Shown piece by piece: positions 22,551-34,938 of a stretch of 64,000 nucleotides of DNA (the first letter of the stretch is position 1; each line of letters starts with the position of its first letter). A program made the position numbers and the translations under genes. The DNA lies in assembly GCF_036711975.1 (NCBI RefSeq), contig NC_091971.1:2363501-2427500 (forward strand), in the 5' to 3' direction. This DNA comes from Onthophagus taurus (taxonomy: Eukaryota > Arthropoda > Insecta > Coleoptera > Scarabaeidae). The notes under the pieces are model-generated. The model had not been told where the DNA came from, made no database searches, and saw nothing but the letters and a program-made list of their open reading frames with translations.

Positions 22551-22842
22551 TAAAGTCCTTAGATTTACAAAGTACCGCGGTTCATGACGCTTGTTTTCGA
22601 GCCAAAATGGCGGTTTGACAACTTGTCACTGCATCTCACCACTTATTTACAAAAATATTGCCGTCTTGTTGCCTTTGGAGTTGCAAAAATAGCAGTAAGA
22701 AGACTCTTAAGAGTACCACGAAAAAAAAGAATGGAGTGTTGGCGTAATGTTATCAATAGAACGACATACTTTTAAATTTCCCGCTTGACTTTCGAGCCAA
22801 AATGGCGGCAAACCGCGGTATTTTGTAAATCTAGGGACTTTA
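22551..22842. mobile_element. 292 bp MITE with 8 bp target duplications (P-like)
   Basis: The element is bounded by exact 8 bp direct repeats TCTTGTCA (22543-22550 and 22843-22850). Its ends form a 31 bp inverted repeat beginning TAAAGTCC, with two mismatches between arms, and further inward the phrase TTTTCGAGCCAAAATGGCGG / CCGCCATTTTGGCTCGAAA is also inverted. An 8 bp duplication with 31 bp terminal repeats is the pattern of P elements; hAT elements also make 8 bp duplications. The interior reads CRLVAFGVAKIAVRRLLRVP then RMECWRNVINR, resembling a decayed THAP zinc-finger start (C-VA-GC..., FPR, W...I.R), which P-type transposases carry. It is non-autonomous. Confidence 0.82.
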
Positions 22843-22857
22843 TCTTGTCATGTATGG

Positions 22858-22876
22858 TTGCGCCATCTAGTAGTAG
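22858..22876 (-). promoter_or_regulatory. CTCF-like motif
   Basis: The minus strand reads CTACTAGATGGCGC, matching 13 of 14 positions of the animal CTCF core CCASYAGRKGGCRS. Binding is inferred from motif only. Confidence 0.4.
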
Positions 22877-23019
22877 AGAGAAAAGAACGATGACTGTCAT
22901 TAATTAAGGTTATGTTAACAATAGAGTTCAGAAATACTTATAAGAAATTTTATGTTACTTTTTAACAAATGATTTTCAAAGTAAAGTGAAAGTAGTTACT
23001 AAATGTTATATCCATAAAC

Positions 23020-23800
23020 TATATAACGGATAAACATTACAGCTCCATCTTTTCCTTGGTCGTCCTAGACTTTGTTTTATCCCTGGCCTTTTCACTGTCT
23101 GTCTTGTCTCATTTATGCGTGTATTCCGTTTATGTGTCCAATTGTTGATATTTACCACTCCACATAACGTTCTTATGTCTTCGCTTCTTTCTTTATTGTA
23201 TAGAGTTTTACCGGTGATTCTGCGAAGTATCTTCATTTCTGTTCTTTCAAAGATCCGTTTTGTTTTAGACCGGTCAGGTCGTATAGATCATGATTGGTCT
23301 TATGGTGCTCCTATATATATTCTCAATTTCGTATTAATCTATAGATGTTTGTTCCTCCATAAAATGTCGTTTAAGCAACTTACGATTTTACTGGCTTCCT
23401 CACTTGTTGGGATAGCTACAAGTTACGGTAATATTGAAGAGGTAACTTGATAGTTCAACTCCCAAGTACCTGAATATCATGACCCGCTCTATTATGTTCT
23501 GATTCACTTCCAGCTTACATTGAAATGGCTCTTTCGCTGCTGTCATGCATTTAGCTTTTTGAGCAGTAATGGACATGTTGAATTATTTCGCTATATTGTT
23601 AAATGCTTGTAGGTTTCTCTATAGATCGTTCTCGTTTCTCATCAGCATAACAAAGAATCACAAATTATTGATCTATTCTTGGGCTCAATGAATCTCCTTG
23701 TCGAATGCATTTACAGGTATTTCCTTAGTGAATTTTCCAATTATCTGTGCTTGTATGCTGTTTTCCGAATAGATGTTTTAGATGGATCCTCCTGTTTTGA
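23020..23800 (-). mobile_element. degenerate LINE fragment
   Basis: On the minus strand, from right to left, one reads CIRQGDSLSP (the usual GLRQGDSLSP box of the reverse transcriptase, about 23675-23715), then RPIMIY with KTKR, then MKILRRITGKTLYNKERSED, IRTLCGVVNINNWTHKRN and SLGRPRKRWS at about 23050-23240. This order is the palm-to-C-terminus of RTE/Jockey-type retrotransposon ORF2. Frames are interrupted throughout and the 5' half is missing. Confidence 0.75.
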
Positions 23801-24036
23801 ATATTAGAATCAATGTGCTTGTTTTTCATGCGTTTGGTATTTTTTACTCAGTTAAGATTTTGTTTAGCAAAACTTATCCTAAATGATTTTAATGCTTATT
23901 ATGTATTTACGTTTGAAATAATCCCGCCTATTTAGCGCTACGCGTTAGTCGTTAAAGGTTATCATTATTATCATAGTCCATTTTAATATGTTATTTTTGG
24001 CTTGATATTTTTTATTTATCCTGTTTCAATTTCAAG

Positions 24037-25567
24037 ATGTTAACGCTGTGGTTACTTTTGAGTGTCTTTCTAAGTTCTTTATTGGTTTATTTCGCAAAAT
24101 TACAGTTTTATTGGAAACGTAAAAATGTAAAAAACAATTTTTACGCTTCAACAATTGGAGTGTTAAAATTATTTCTTCTTCAACATAACATTGGTGCTTT
24201 GTGCGAACAACTTTATTGGAGTACAAAAGAGAAATACGTTGGTTTCATTTTATTGGGAAAGCCAGTTCTTATAGTGAAAAATTTGAAATTAATCAAAAAG
24301 ATTTTGGTGAAAGATTTCGACAATTTTGATAATCGAACCATGACAACAAATAAAATTGGCGATCCATTGGGTACAAGGACACTTTTCGTTGAGAAGAACC
24401 CAATTTGGAAATTTATCCGATCAAAAATATCAAGCTGGTTTAGTAGTGGTAAAATGAAAACACTATTCACTAAAATTTCACAAATTGGTGATAATTTCGT
24501 TGAATTTGTTGCCGAAAATGAAGGAAAACCGATTGATTTAAACGAAAATTGCCCAAAATATTCAACGGATGTCGTTACAGCTTGTGGTTTTGGAATAGAG
24601 GAGAATTGTTTTAAAAATAAAAATGCACTATCACGTGAAGCTTCAAAAAAAATTTTCATTTACAACATTTCTCGTGGGATTCAATTCGTTTGCTATTTTA
24701 TAAGCCCGTTTTTAACAAATTTTTTTAATATGAAATGGTTGGATCCTTCATCTTCAGAATTCGTTGAAAAAATGTATTATGATATTAAAGATAAAAGGTT
24801 AATAGAAGGAACACATGATGATTTCATCGCAGAATTATTTAAAATGGAACAAAAAAATGTTTATCATACAGGTAAAAAAATGACGTTTAATACGTCACTT
24901 TGACATTTTACATAAAATGTTGATATTTTGTTTATTAGATCCCGTTGAGATTATGGCTCAAGCTGCCCAATTCTTCTTGGCAGGATTTGAAACGGTTAGT
25001 TCAACTTTAATGTACGCTTTGTATGAAATGGCACACAATAAAACCATTCAAAGAAAACTTCGTGAATCAATAAAAAACGATTTAAAAGAGAATGGGGGTA
25101 AAATAACTTATAATTCTTTAGTTGGAAATGAATATTTAATGAATATTATATATGAAACAACAAGAAAATATCCAGTTTTACCATTTCTGGATCGTATATG
25201 TCGAAATGATTACGAAATCCCCGAAGATAATTTAACAATAGACGCTGGAACTTACATCTACATTCCCGTTCAACCAATTCAAAGAGATTCGGAATATTTT
25301 CCGGACCCTTTAAAATTTGATCCCGATCGATTTTCAATTGAAAATAAAGAAAAAATGGGTTTAAATTCGTATTTAGCGTTTGGTGGTGGTCCAAGAAATT
25401 GTATCGGGGCTAGATTTGGAAAACTTTCGGTTGCTTGTGGTTTGGCGAAGTTAGTTTCTAATTTCGATTTGAATTTGGCGGGCGAATATGAAGAGTTGGA
25501 GTTTGACCCTAAAGGATTTTTGTTGGCACCGACGAAAAAAATTAAATTGGTTTTTAATAAGATATAA
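24037..25567 (+). CDS. cytochrome P450, CYP6-like (clan 3)
   Basis: Microsomal haem monooxygenase, of the insect group that oxidises plant toxins and insecticides; the substrate is unknown. Exons 24037-24871 and 24939-25567 join across a 67 nt intron in phase 1 to give 487 residues. An N-terminal membrane anchor (LTLWLLLSVFLSSLLVYF) is followed by the helix-C WxxxR (WKFIR) and the helix-I oxygen-binding AGFET (about 293-297). The helix-K ExxR is ETTR (about 351-354), then DPDRF (about 406-410) and the haem loop FGGGPRNCIG with Cys at about 433. All key residues are present and the frame is intact, so it looks functional. It is shorter than the usual 500-510 residues and lacks the proline-rich PPGP hinge after the anchor, an oddity. 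AATAAA is at 25633-25638. Confidence 0.97.
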
Positions 25568-27875
25568 TTATTTTTTATTAATATAATCATAAAATGTAAT
25601 GAGAAATATGTACATGGTTACTGATATAGTCAAATAAAGCAAATTTAATAATTAAAAATTTAAAAAAAATTAAATGATAGATTTACAGCGCCATCTGTCA
25701 TCTCACATACGAAGTAATGTGCTGATTGTAATTAGTAATTAATATTAATTGTATTTATACTTAAATATATAAATTAATATTTAAATTAAAACTGAGAATA
25801 TAGAGAGGAAATGATAATAACACTTAACCTAAAAAATTGCTTTTAAAAATTAATGAGTGGTGGCGACATCTGTTAATAAACTCAATTGAGAAAGAATCAA
25901 TAAATTATTAAAAAAAAAAATATGTTTATTTTAATTTATGTATTTACGGCTAAATACTTGTTCTCTTACGAAAGAAGACGAAAACGTATGGGATAAAAAG
26001 ATTCCTAGAATAATCAAACTGATTTCCGATGTTGAATGAAAATTTTGAGGTATAGGCAACCAAATTTACGTGAATCTTAATTCAATATTGTTAACAAAAA
26101 TAGTTATTTAAACTTAATTTGTTATATAAAAAATAATAAAACAACTTTTTCATCTGCCATTTACATTTATTGTTTTCCACATTGTTTCTTTTAATTGAAA
26201 ATTAAGATCTTTAAATTTTATCATGTTAACATGTTAAAACGTTTTCACAATCAATAAAACAACAAAACGGTGATCCTCTCTTCAGATTTAGTATATTTTC
26301 TTCTTTAACATTTGCATCTACAGCATCTCCAACGAGTATTTTAATTGTTAATAAATAGGATTTCGGTTTTCTTCGTCATTTTTGGTTCCGAAGAAAATTA
26401 ATTGAGTGGTCCATAGAGTTTGTTAAGATATAGAAGGTAAATAGCGTTAAAAAAGATATAGATATTAAGATATACAGTCCATTTTTTGTCCATTACAAGG
26501 TTTATAGAAAATAGTGAAGCTATACAATAACTGTTATTATTAATCTCTTTCAACTACTTATAATTGATATTAAACTTTGCCCCTGTATATTTACAAAGAT
26601 TTCTTTTTTTAATTAGTTCTTGGCACATACATTATTTACTCTCAAAATGATATGACTGATTTTTTTTGCTCTCGGTGGTAATCTTATGAAAAAATTAAGC
26701 TCAAAACAACAAAAATTAGTTTCAAACGACCAGCGCCCGAAGTTTTTAGTAAACAACCAGCTAATTTTTGTATATTTTTCATTAGTACCACCAATGTTCT
26801 CATGTGTGTGTATTTTTATTATGTTTAATTTATTTCTTTTACTTAATTTATTTAATACACAACCACATAGTAATAAATACATGAATTATTTTAATTAATT
26901 CCGTTTTGTGTTGATTTTTTTCGCATTTTTTAATCTTTTTTTAACACGACTAATTTTTTTTTCTTAGTTTTCTTCAAAAGCAACTATAAACATTTACCGC
27001 CTTATAACTCGATAGACACGAATTGTAAACCGGTATTAGTTATTATTTTTCGATTTATTTATGCTAGAAATCACATATAATTAGAGTTACATGTTACCAC
27101 CTTTATTTATTTTTTTTGAATTATCTTTTAGTGTGACGATTTATTATTCTAACAATAAACTAAAAAAAAGAACTTAAAAGAGTATTGTCAATAAAAAATT
27201 AATAAAAAATAAATCACTAATTTCGATTTTATATACAAATCTATTTGTTACTAACTTCAAATGAATCAGTTTTTGCCAAATCTGTATTAAATTTGTTAAT
27301 TTCTTTTATTTATTTAGAAAAATTATGGTTTATTAAAGACAATTTTCATAAAAATAAAATCTTTTTAATTTTTATACTCAAATGTGATTTTTGAAAAAAA
27401 AAATTCGATTAAGAATCATCTGTCAAATATCCTAACCTCACTTTTTTGAATAATGAAAAAACCGTGTATAATGAAATAAAATATGGATAATTTAAATAAA
27501 AAGGATACAAATAAAATAAAACACCAATGGAAAAAACATCATGTAATGAAAATAAATTGAAGAAAAAAAATTAGAAAACAAAAAAACTCATCGTATATAC
27601 AATATAAATTTCCTAAGTAAAAAATAAATATATAAATAAATAATGCGCTAGAACAAAAATAAAAATAGAAGAAAAGAACTGTGTGTAAAAAGTCACGTCA
27701 CGTCCTCCGTACATTTTTTTAACAACACAAACGGAAGTAACATAACACCAGGAGTCAATATTTTTTAGACGTGCTCCGTAGCAACCACGGGCTTATTATA
27801 TGTACAACAACGACAAAAAATGTATCTAGCGAAACACTCGCGGTCAATCTCGACGACGACAGCGGTTGCCTCTTG
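25568..27875. other. AT-rich gap, probably PDE9 3' UTR
   Basis: No coding gene is seen on either strand. The P450 3' end occupies the first 100 bp. The rest is very AT-rich with many AATAAA-type signals on both strands. The part nearest 27876 must contain the 3' UTR of PDE9, which could be long because no close poly(A) signal follows the stop. A weak CTCF-like core lies at 25686-25700. Confidence 0.45.
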
Positions 27876-30800
27876 TCAAATTACATCAGCAGAAGCGGCG
27901 CAAGTCATTTGTGGTTGTTCTACAACAATTTTATTTTCTCCACTTATGTTGGTACAATTTGTTGATGTGCCGGGAAGATTTTGATTGTCTGGTTTATCAC
28001 CGGGTAATTCCGCTGACCACGAAGTTTCGCCCGAAGTATCTTTTTCAACCTTTTCTTTACCCATCAACAAAAATTTCCAACTTTTCTTGATACTCGTCAT
28101 TTTCGCTTTAGGTAAAGTACTCGATTTTCGGTTATCATCGACATTTTCCATACTTTTACAACAAGGCGATTCAAGGTTTTTCTTCCGGCCTCGTAACGGC
28201 AGCGTCATACGATTCGAATTATTATTTTTTACAACATTTTGTTTCGATTTAGTCGGTTCCCGATCAACGGATAATGAGAGTTTATCGGCAAAATTTTTAA
28301 AACGTTGAAGAATACTTCTGGTTGTTGTGTTGTTTTTGGTTGATGGTGGAGGTGGTTCTTCGTCCACTGATGATATACTATTTAATTCATTTTTGCTGAC
28401 ACTAGCTTGCCTAACTATGCTTTCTATTAAACTCTGATCAAAATCGTTGGCTTTATTGCCGTTTTCAATGTCGTTTCCTTGATTATTATTCTTCAGTATG
28501 CTTTTTTTTTCTTCCATCGCTTTCACCGAATGTTCCGAATTGCGCTTATTTAGATTTAAAGTTTCTTTTGAAACCACGCATTCTTGAGAATCATCTTCAA
28601 AGTCTTCGTCCGCATCGTCTCGCGTCGCATCACCAGCTGCTACTTCTCCACCTGCAAAATCAATCAACCCCCTTTTTTGTAATATTATGGCGAATTCGTC
28701 TCGAAATTCCTTAACGTATTCTTCTTGTTGCTGTTGATTTTGTTTTCTATTATTACAATAATGGTCGAAACTTAACGCGCCAGAACTAGTTCGGAATTTA
28801 CCGCGTTGCTGTTGGAGCTGATTATGCATAGCCCGAGCTAGTTCTGTGCTATTTAAATGTTGAACACGTTCTCGACTACCTTTTCTTGAACCCGGATAAC
28901 TTTTCCTACCTGCTGAACCCGTCGATAACAAACAACCACCGCTAGATGGTGCGGCACATTCCGTTGATATTTTAAATTTTAATGTTTTTTCAGATACTTC
29001 AACTTCCGTCGCCGTTTCAGATTCCCCACTTTCGTTATCTTCAATTACGTCTTCTAAACTTTGATCTTCGCCGGATGTTGTTGGCATTGTTGTTGTATCT
29101 TGAATTTCCATTTCTTCTTCAGCCGAACGAGACCTAAATGAAAAAGCTTTAAATAACTTTGCAAACAACGGTTTTAATTCAATTTCAATTTAACATTGAA
29201 AGCTCTTTCCTTAATGATCTTTAATAACTCGATTTCCGGGGTGTTATTTTGGTCGTATAGCTTTCTAAAATTAGAAACTTACCTCGATCGATTCTGTTGG
29301 AAACTGAGACTCTTCTTTAGCTTGACGCTCGCGTTCGAGCTCGATTTCGATAGGACAGTGACGGTATTCGCGCTGTCCGAACTTTGTGATGATGGAATGT
29401 CCGATAATTCGGCAACTATGCTTTTTCTTTGCAAACGTTCCTCTTTGGTCGCCTCGTTTAATCGCCTATAATAATCTAACGCCTCTCTCACCGGTTGAAC
29501 TATTAAATCCTAATAAGTTTAAAATAAAAAAAATAAATCGATTTTATATTTGTTCTGTCAAAAGTTAATTTTGACAGATAACTTCCATGATTATAAAAAA
29601 CAACAAAAAGATAAACAATTTGTTTTTTAAATGGGTTGATTTTAATCTTTTAATCAAAGAGAAGAATAATTTCAAAGTTAAAAAGTGCCTAATTTTTAAT
29701 ACACCCTTCTTGAGCATTCCCTCGGTTTTAAAACAACTTTTTTAATCATCCCCGCCCCTTTAACCAACGTTCCCTAAGGTTCTTGTTAATTAAAACGAAC
29801 TCACCTGCAATTCAGTAAGAAGTTCCCCTAACGCTTCGAATAAAGGTAGAAGTACAAAACCGATGAACGAACATTGAGATGAAGGTTTCGTTATCTTCTC
29901 CCTATCCATAAAAGGCGTCACCGGAAGTCCCTCCAGTTTCTCCGCATCGCTTTGTTTAAAAAACTCTTGGAGCAAACGATCCAACCAAGGCTCAGCTACC
30001 TCCATGGGTCGAGCTTCATTTGAAATATCCGATACTTTAATCAACACCATGCACAATAAATTAACGTGAGCTTTATTGTTATAATCGAAATCGGGTACGG
30101 TTTCTTTAAATTGCGAAAGTATCTCGTTGTGTCTCGCCATATCCGTTGCTAAAATACATCGGATCATTCCTTCTCGCACCACCTTAAAACTTTCAACGCT
30201 GAAGGATTTGAAAATGTTGCAGTCTTCATTCTCCAGAATTCTAAACGCAACGCTACAATGATGATTTTCAAGAGGCGATATATCGTTGTATCTAATCGCT
30301 AATTCGGTTTTTGCGTTTATTTGATAAATATTATTATAACCGGGGTGATCTAAATCGTGGCATATGCATGATGTTAGTAAGATTAATACTTCGAGATCGC
30401 CGATTTTTGATGGTAAATCAACGGCCCAAGTAATCGCATACATCTAATAAAAATATAAAAATTCCGAGATTAGATACGAGATGGCGCCACATTTATCGAA
30501 CTGTCACATGAATTGTCAAACTTAATAGTGATTAAATTAAATATTTACCATTTGAGCAACACAAAAGCAATGTCTAAAATTATGGAATGGCACGTCATTG
30601 TAGTTCTTGTACGTTTCATAAAGGAAGTTGCGCAGAACGTTGATGTCGATAGCAAACTTCGAACAAAAATCGTACTCGAGATACATTTGTTGTAAAAGTA
30701 GCAGGAGTTCTTCGTCTTCCCACTGTCGACTGTCGAAAGTTGGCATCCGCAACCATTGTTTTACAGAATTAGATACCTCGGCATCGCTAAATTTAATTAA

Positions 30801-33800
30801 AATTTTTTTTATTAAAACCCTTTAAACAAGGTAGTTTAAAAAACTCACCATATGTTCATAAAATTTTGCTTTACCCTCTTTTTAATTGAATCGCTTTGTC
30901 TACGGTATTGTAATCTTCTGCATTCCTCGGTCGAAAGTGGTTCTGGTAACTGTTTATAAAAACCTAAAATTAAAAAGAATTAAAAAAGTTTTTGCAGGGT
31001 GAAAATTATGGTAAAACTTGAGATACAATAACTTCCCTTCTCAAAGCGAATGTAAAGGAAAGTAAACGACAAGAAAAAGCTTGAAACTCCCCCATAATAA
31101 ATATTTGAGAAGCGGTCGCCCGCGGTGTGTACACACTTTACAATTTCTTAAATAAATTACGCTATAACTTACCGAGCCAACTAAGACTCTCAGTAGTCTC
31201 CAGCTTCTCCCTGAACGCGTCCACCTGATTTTGAAGTTGTTTAACAGCCGATGGGAGCGGAAGGTCGGCTTTTAGTTGTCTTTCTAACTCGGATATTCTC
31301 TGTTCGAGGACTTTCAGGTCCGTTCCGGTATTCTCTTGGAGCATTGCAAAACCGTTCGCCGCGACTACTTGCAGCGAGTATCTTTCCTCTTTGGTGTTAC
31401 CCTCCAGCTCTTGGTTTATATTCAGTAAATGACCAGATTTGTTGTACAATTTTATAATATCGCGCGGACCAGCCTCTGCTGCGGACCTAAACAAATCTAC
31501 AAAACAAAGAAGGAAAACGTTAAGATTTAAAACGCAAGGTTTTATTGAATTGAAAATCGTGGGAAACCCGACGGTGTTTTAGTTCCCTCGCATTTTCATA
31601 ATCCAAGCTGAAAGCACAAGCCTTCTCAATTAGGCGAGAACGCGACGAAAGTCACCGGCTCAGAATACCCCATTAAAGTATTTAGCTGAGCTTGAAAGTC
31701 GACGACTGCTCATGAAAATTTCATATCCAAGAATTTTAATTTCAACTCTTAAAGAAAGAATTGAGTAATTTTAGTGTTTAAAACGATATGCAAAACGATC
31801 TTTAGATGCATCATCAGCTAAGAATTTAATGAGAATTTCATTTAATATAATATATTATAAGATTTTTATTCATGAATAATATTGTTACATTATAATATTA
31901 AAATTTGCATTGACAAAAGTATATAACAAAGAAACTAATGTTTTGCAACTGATAAATATTAGTGCAAGTGGAGAACCTGAATTTTGTTTGTAATCAGAGG
32001 GGAACCACAAAACCACACAATCGAGATATTGAGAAAATTATCATATGAATAATATTAAAGAAAGTGCAAAGGAAATGCATAAAATTATACCGGGAATTTT
32101 TAACTCGCAATATATGAATAACTACAGTTAACCCCAATGTTTCTGGTTATAGATCTAGTGTTAATTCTACTTTTCGTTCAATAAAAATGCACCACAATCT
32201 GATGCTGAATAACAATTAAAACTAGAATTAACACTAGACTTAGAACTAGAAACATTCGGGTTCAGCCGCACGTCGTTCAAGGCGGCTAAACCCGAATGAT
32301 TCTAGTTCTAAGTCTTGTGTTAGTTCTAGTGATAGTGCCAAGCTAGAACTAACACTAGACCGAGAACTAGAAACATTCGGGTTTAGCCGCACGTCTTTCA
32401 AAACGGCTAAACCCGAATGATTCTAGTTCTAGGTCTTGTGTTAGTTCTAGTGATAGTGCAAAACTCGAACTAACACTAGATCGAGAACTAGAAACATTTG
32501 GGTTTAGCCGCACGTCTTTCAAGACGGCTAAACCCGATACTTTCTAGTTCTAGGTCTAGTGTTAGTTCTAGTTTTAGTTCAGTAAAAATATATAACATAG
32601 TGATATTTTATGCTAACTAGCGCTACCTACCAGCCATCTTAAGAGCTAAACGGAATGTTTCTAGTTCTAGGTCTAGTGTCTAGTTAGTTTCTATGGAAAT
32701 ATATCTTTGTATATAGCATCTTAAGCGAAATTCACTGTGTGCCACGATATTCGATTTTGTAAGTTTCTCAATTCTTAATACAGGTGCTCAAAAATTTCCC
32801 TTACAAACTTCGAGAACGTGTAGAGAGGACTAAGTACATATTGTTTTGAATTGGAACCCATGTCCGAAAACATACCGTTTCCGTGCTATAATATCCGTGC
32901 TTTTTATCCGTTTAAAGGATAAAAAGACTTTTTAAAACTATTTATTATCATTTTATTTAAATTTTAAAGTTGAATTCCACATTTAATGAAAATACCAATA
33001 TCAACTAGTCTATGGTTCATATAATCGATATGTTAATAGGTCAGCAACAAAATATTGTGCACATTTCCCAAAAGAAATAACTGATTCGTTTAAAAACAAA
33101 GACTTACGATAACAACAACAATAACAAAATCTAAATTGATCGCAATTCGAAGAAGACACCTCAATTAATACTCAAGAAATGGCGAAAATCAACACACATT
33201 GAATTTTTTCCATACGTATGATTCCATATGATTTCGATGAAGTCTTCACTTTTTTGTTTGGAATTATCAATAACATATGAAAGGGTCGAGTATTAGAAGC
33301 ATAATTATATTTATCACTGCACTTAAATTAAAACAATTAAAAAAAATATTATATACGACGCGTGTAGCAGAATTGAGATTAATCTCCCAAAGATCTTAGA
33401 GTGGAGAGTTCTCAGTTTTAATATAGAACCTCCATTCTCCAAAATTATCTATATCAGCAGAAGAGTCTATTAAAAGACATAAATAATCTCGTATTACTTC
33501 CCATTTAGTATTGACTATTTTTTAAGTCCAACTTCTTATAACGCCTATTCTGCCATTTTCTACCAATTCATGTATTCTGGAAATTACGAATTGTGATTTA
33601 GTCCAAGAGATGTTCCAACGACATCCATCTTTATCTTTAAGTCGTCGCAAATGTTTTAGATCACTCTAATAACTTGCTATTAGGTTGCATTTTGCCGATG
33701 ATAGGTTGAGTTAGGGTTTTAGTGAAGTTTAGACTGCCGTTTAGATTGCAGTTTAAATCTAAATCACATAATTTTTGCATATTGCCAATTCTACGAGTTA

Positions 33801-34773
33801 TGGTATGTTGTGTTCTATACATTAAGGCGATTGAGCTTCCTGGAGCCTTTCTACATATTGAGTTAATATAATTTCATTAAGTTAATAAGGTGGCGAATAA
33901 GCAAGACTACAAAACAAAAGATTCAACAAAAAGATCTTTATTATGCACAATACGATAAAGAAGAACATTTAGCTACATAAATGATACCAACCTAGCAATT
34001 ACGTTTGCATAAACATACTACTGTATTCGAGTGGAGTACAAAATCCCACAACTATGTAACAAACTGAATGTTTTGATCTTGATAGATAATAAAAAAGTTA
34101 ATAAAGAAGTTATGTAATGTAAAAACAAGAAACTTTGCGGTATGTTTTAGAAATAGCATCGTTCTCTGTCCTATTTATAGAAATTCATTATCACGTGGTG
34201 GTTCGCGAATGCCTTTCTAATGCATCGCGTCCCAAACCCACGGGTGTTAGTTTTATTGGTCGTAACGTATTAGATCGTCGCGGATAGAGGTATAAGGGCG
34301 GCGTTCTTGAAACACCATCTATATATAACTTTGGTATATCCAACGACGAAGGGAGCGCGCGTTCTATAGCTGGAAACAATAAACGTTGCGCGAAAAGCAA
34401 TCAAGAGAGGATCGTTAAAAACCCCTTCTTTCCGATGGATATATTCTCGCCGTAGTATTCGATTAATGTCTTCCTCTCTTTTTCTCTCATTGTAACGACA
34501 AATTGTTTACAAAGATAATTTTAATTTTTAATTAATTATTTTTGAAATAATAAGGTTTATTTTGAGACGAATTTACCGAGAATTCTATACTCGGTAATTT
34601 TGTTGCCTCAACAAAAAAAAAACAATATTTGATCTTCCCTCCAAGAGTTTTTCGTTTGCAAATGTTGTCTGTTTACCTTTGATTTGGTCCGTCGACGAGT
34701 TGGAATAGAAAATAGCCGATTCGTGGCGCGGACCCACGCTGAAATAAACCTGGACTGCTTGCGGAGGGTCCAT
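27876..34773 (-). CDS. Pde9: high-affinity cGMP phosphodiesterase 9
   Basis: PDE9 hydrolyses cGMP to GMP. Seven coding exons join in frame: 34677-34773, 31173-31496, 30849-30963, 30549-30786, 29805-30443, 29283-29509 and 27876-29133, about 965 residues. The start [14 protein letters not shown] is the first in-frame ATG after an upstream stop, and [20 protein letters not shown] resembles the mammalian N-terminal block ending IMDLF. The catalytic domain has [16 protein letters not shown] (metal and general-acid histidines about 247-251), [11 protein letters not shown] (His287, Asp288), [20 protein letters not shown] and the nucleotide-selecting Gln at about 448 ([13 protein letters not shown]). 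Exon joins at L-G-F and M-M-Y fall at conserved positions. After the catalytic domain there is an extra region of nearly 500 residues rich in Ser, Asn and acidic runs with no recognised domain, much longer than the tail of mammalian PDE9A. Intron 1 is 3.2 kb. Further 5' non-coding exons may lie upstream. Confidence 0.94.
32118..32700 (+). repeat. palindromic CTAG repeat, 121 bp tandem array
   Basis: Three units with a period of 121 bp start near 32222, 32343 and 32464. Each is a long hairpin: an arm ending CTAGAAACATTCGGGTTTAG, a short centre with CGTCT...AGACG, then the inverse arm CTAAACCCGAATG-TTCTAG. Flanking the stem, CTAG recurs every 6 bp (CTAGTT, CTAGGT, CTAGTG). A partial unit follows, containing TGCTAACTAGCGCTACCTAC. 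The same block recurs inverted at 58.8 kb. No coding sequence is seen and the family is not one I can name. Confidence 0.88.
33370..33860 (-). pseudogene. unrecognised decayed coding-like stretch
   Basis: On the minus strand this stretch reads as protein over about 160 residues with a normal amino-acid mix, for example [20 protein letters not shown] and [17 protein letters not shown], unlike the shadows elsewhere. It is broken, with a few interruptions. I do not recognise the family. Given the neighbouring segment it may belong to an old mobile-element fossil. Confidence 0.4.
33880..34460 (-). mobile_element. possible LTR-type fossil end
   Basis: On the minus strand a CpG-richer segment is followed by TATAAATAG (about 34174-34182), and about 230 bp further by AATAAAGATC, the order of promoter and poly(A) signal in a long terminal repeat. 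The decayed coding-like stretch follows directly. No partner repeat or diagnostic domain is visible, so a cryptic cellular promoter is an alternative. If it is an LTR element, it is an old single-ended remnant. Confidence 0.22.
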
Positions 34774-34938
34774 CGGGATCGTTTCCCGATCATTTTGTGA
34801 CGAGCGATTGGCCTGTTTCGTCCTTGAAAGCCCCACTGCGCGATGCAGCAGTCATCCCCCTTAAAATAAAAAAATCCATAAAATTATTATTTATGTTGGT
34901 AAAAAAAATTATAGTATAGTAAAATCTCGATCAACACT

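Larger units (their letters stand above)
22266..24036. other. KARS-P450 intergenic region
   Basis: No host gene is seen. It carries the KARS promoter side, a P-like MITE (22551-22842), a CTCF-like motif (22858-22876) and a degenerate LINE fragment (about 23020-23800). The last 200 bp before the P450 start codon should hold its promoter; no TATA box is obvious. Confidence 0.5.
31497..34676. other. PDE9 intron 1, repeat-rich
   Basis: This 3.2 kb intron contains a tandem palindrome array (32118-32700), a decayed coding-like stretch (33370-33860) and a segment with TATA and poly(A)-like signals on the minus strand (about 33880-34460). No host exon was recognised between the two PDE9 exons. Confidence 0.6.

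Noticed and set aside
31491-31496. Acceptor TTTGTTTAG at about 31485 for PDE9 exon 2
   Set aside because: Using it breaks the frame with exon 34677-34773; the acceptor TTTGTAG seven bases earlier keeps frame and restores the conserved DLF residues.
34191-34400. 69-codon minus-strand frame
   Set aside because: Part of the CpG-richer segment with promoter-like signals; no recognisable protein.
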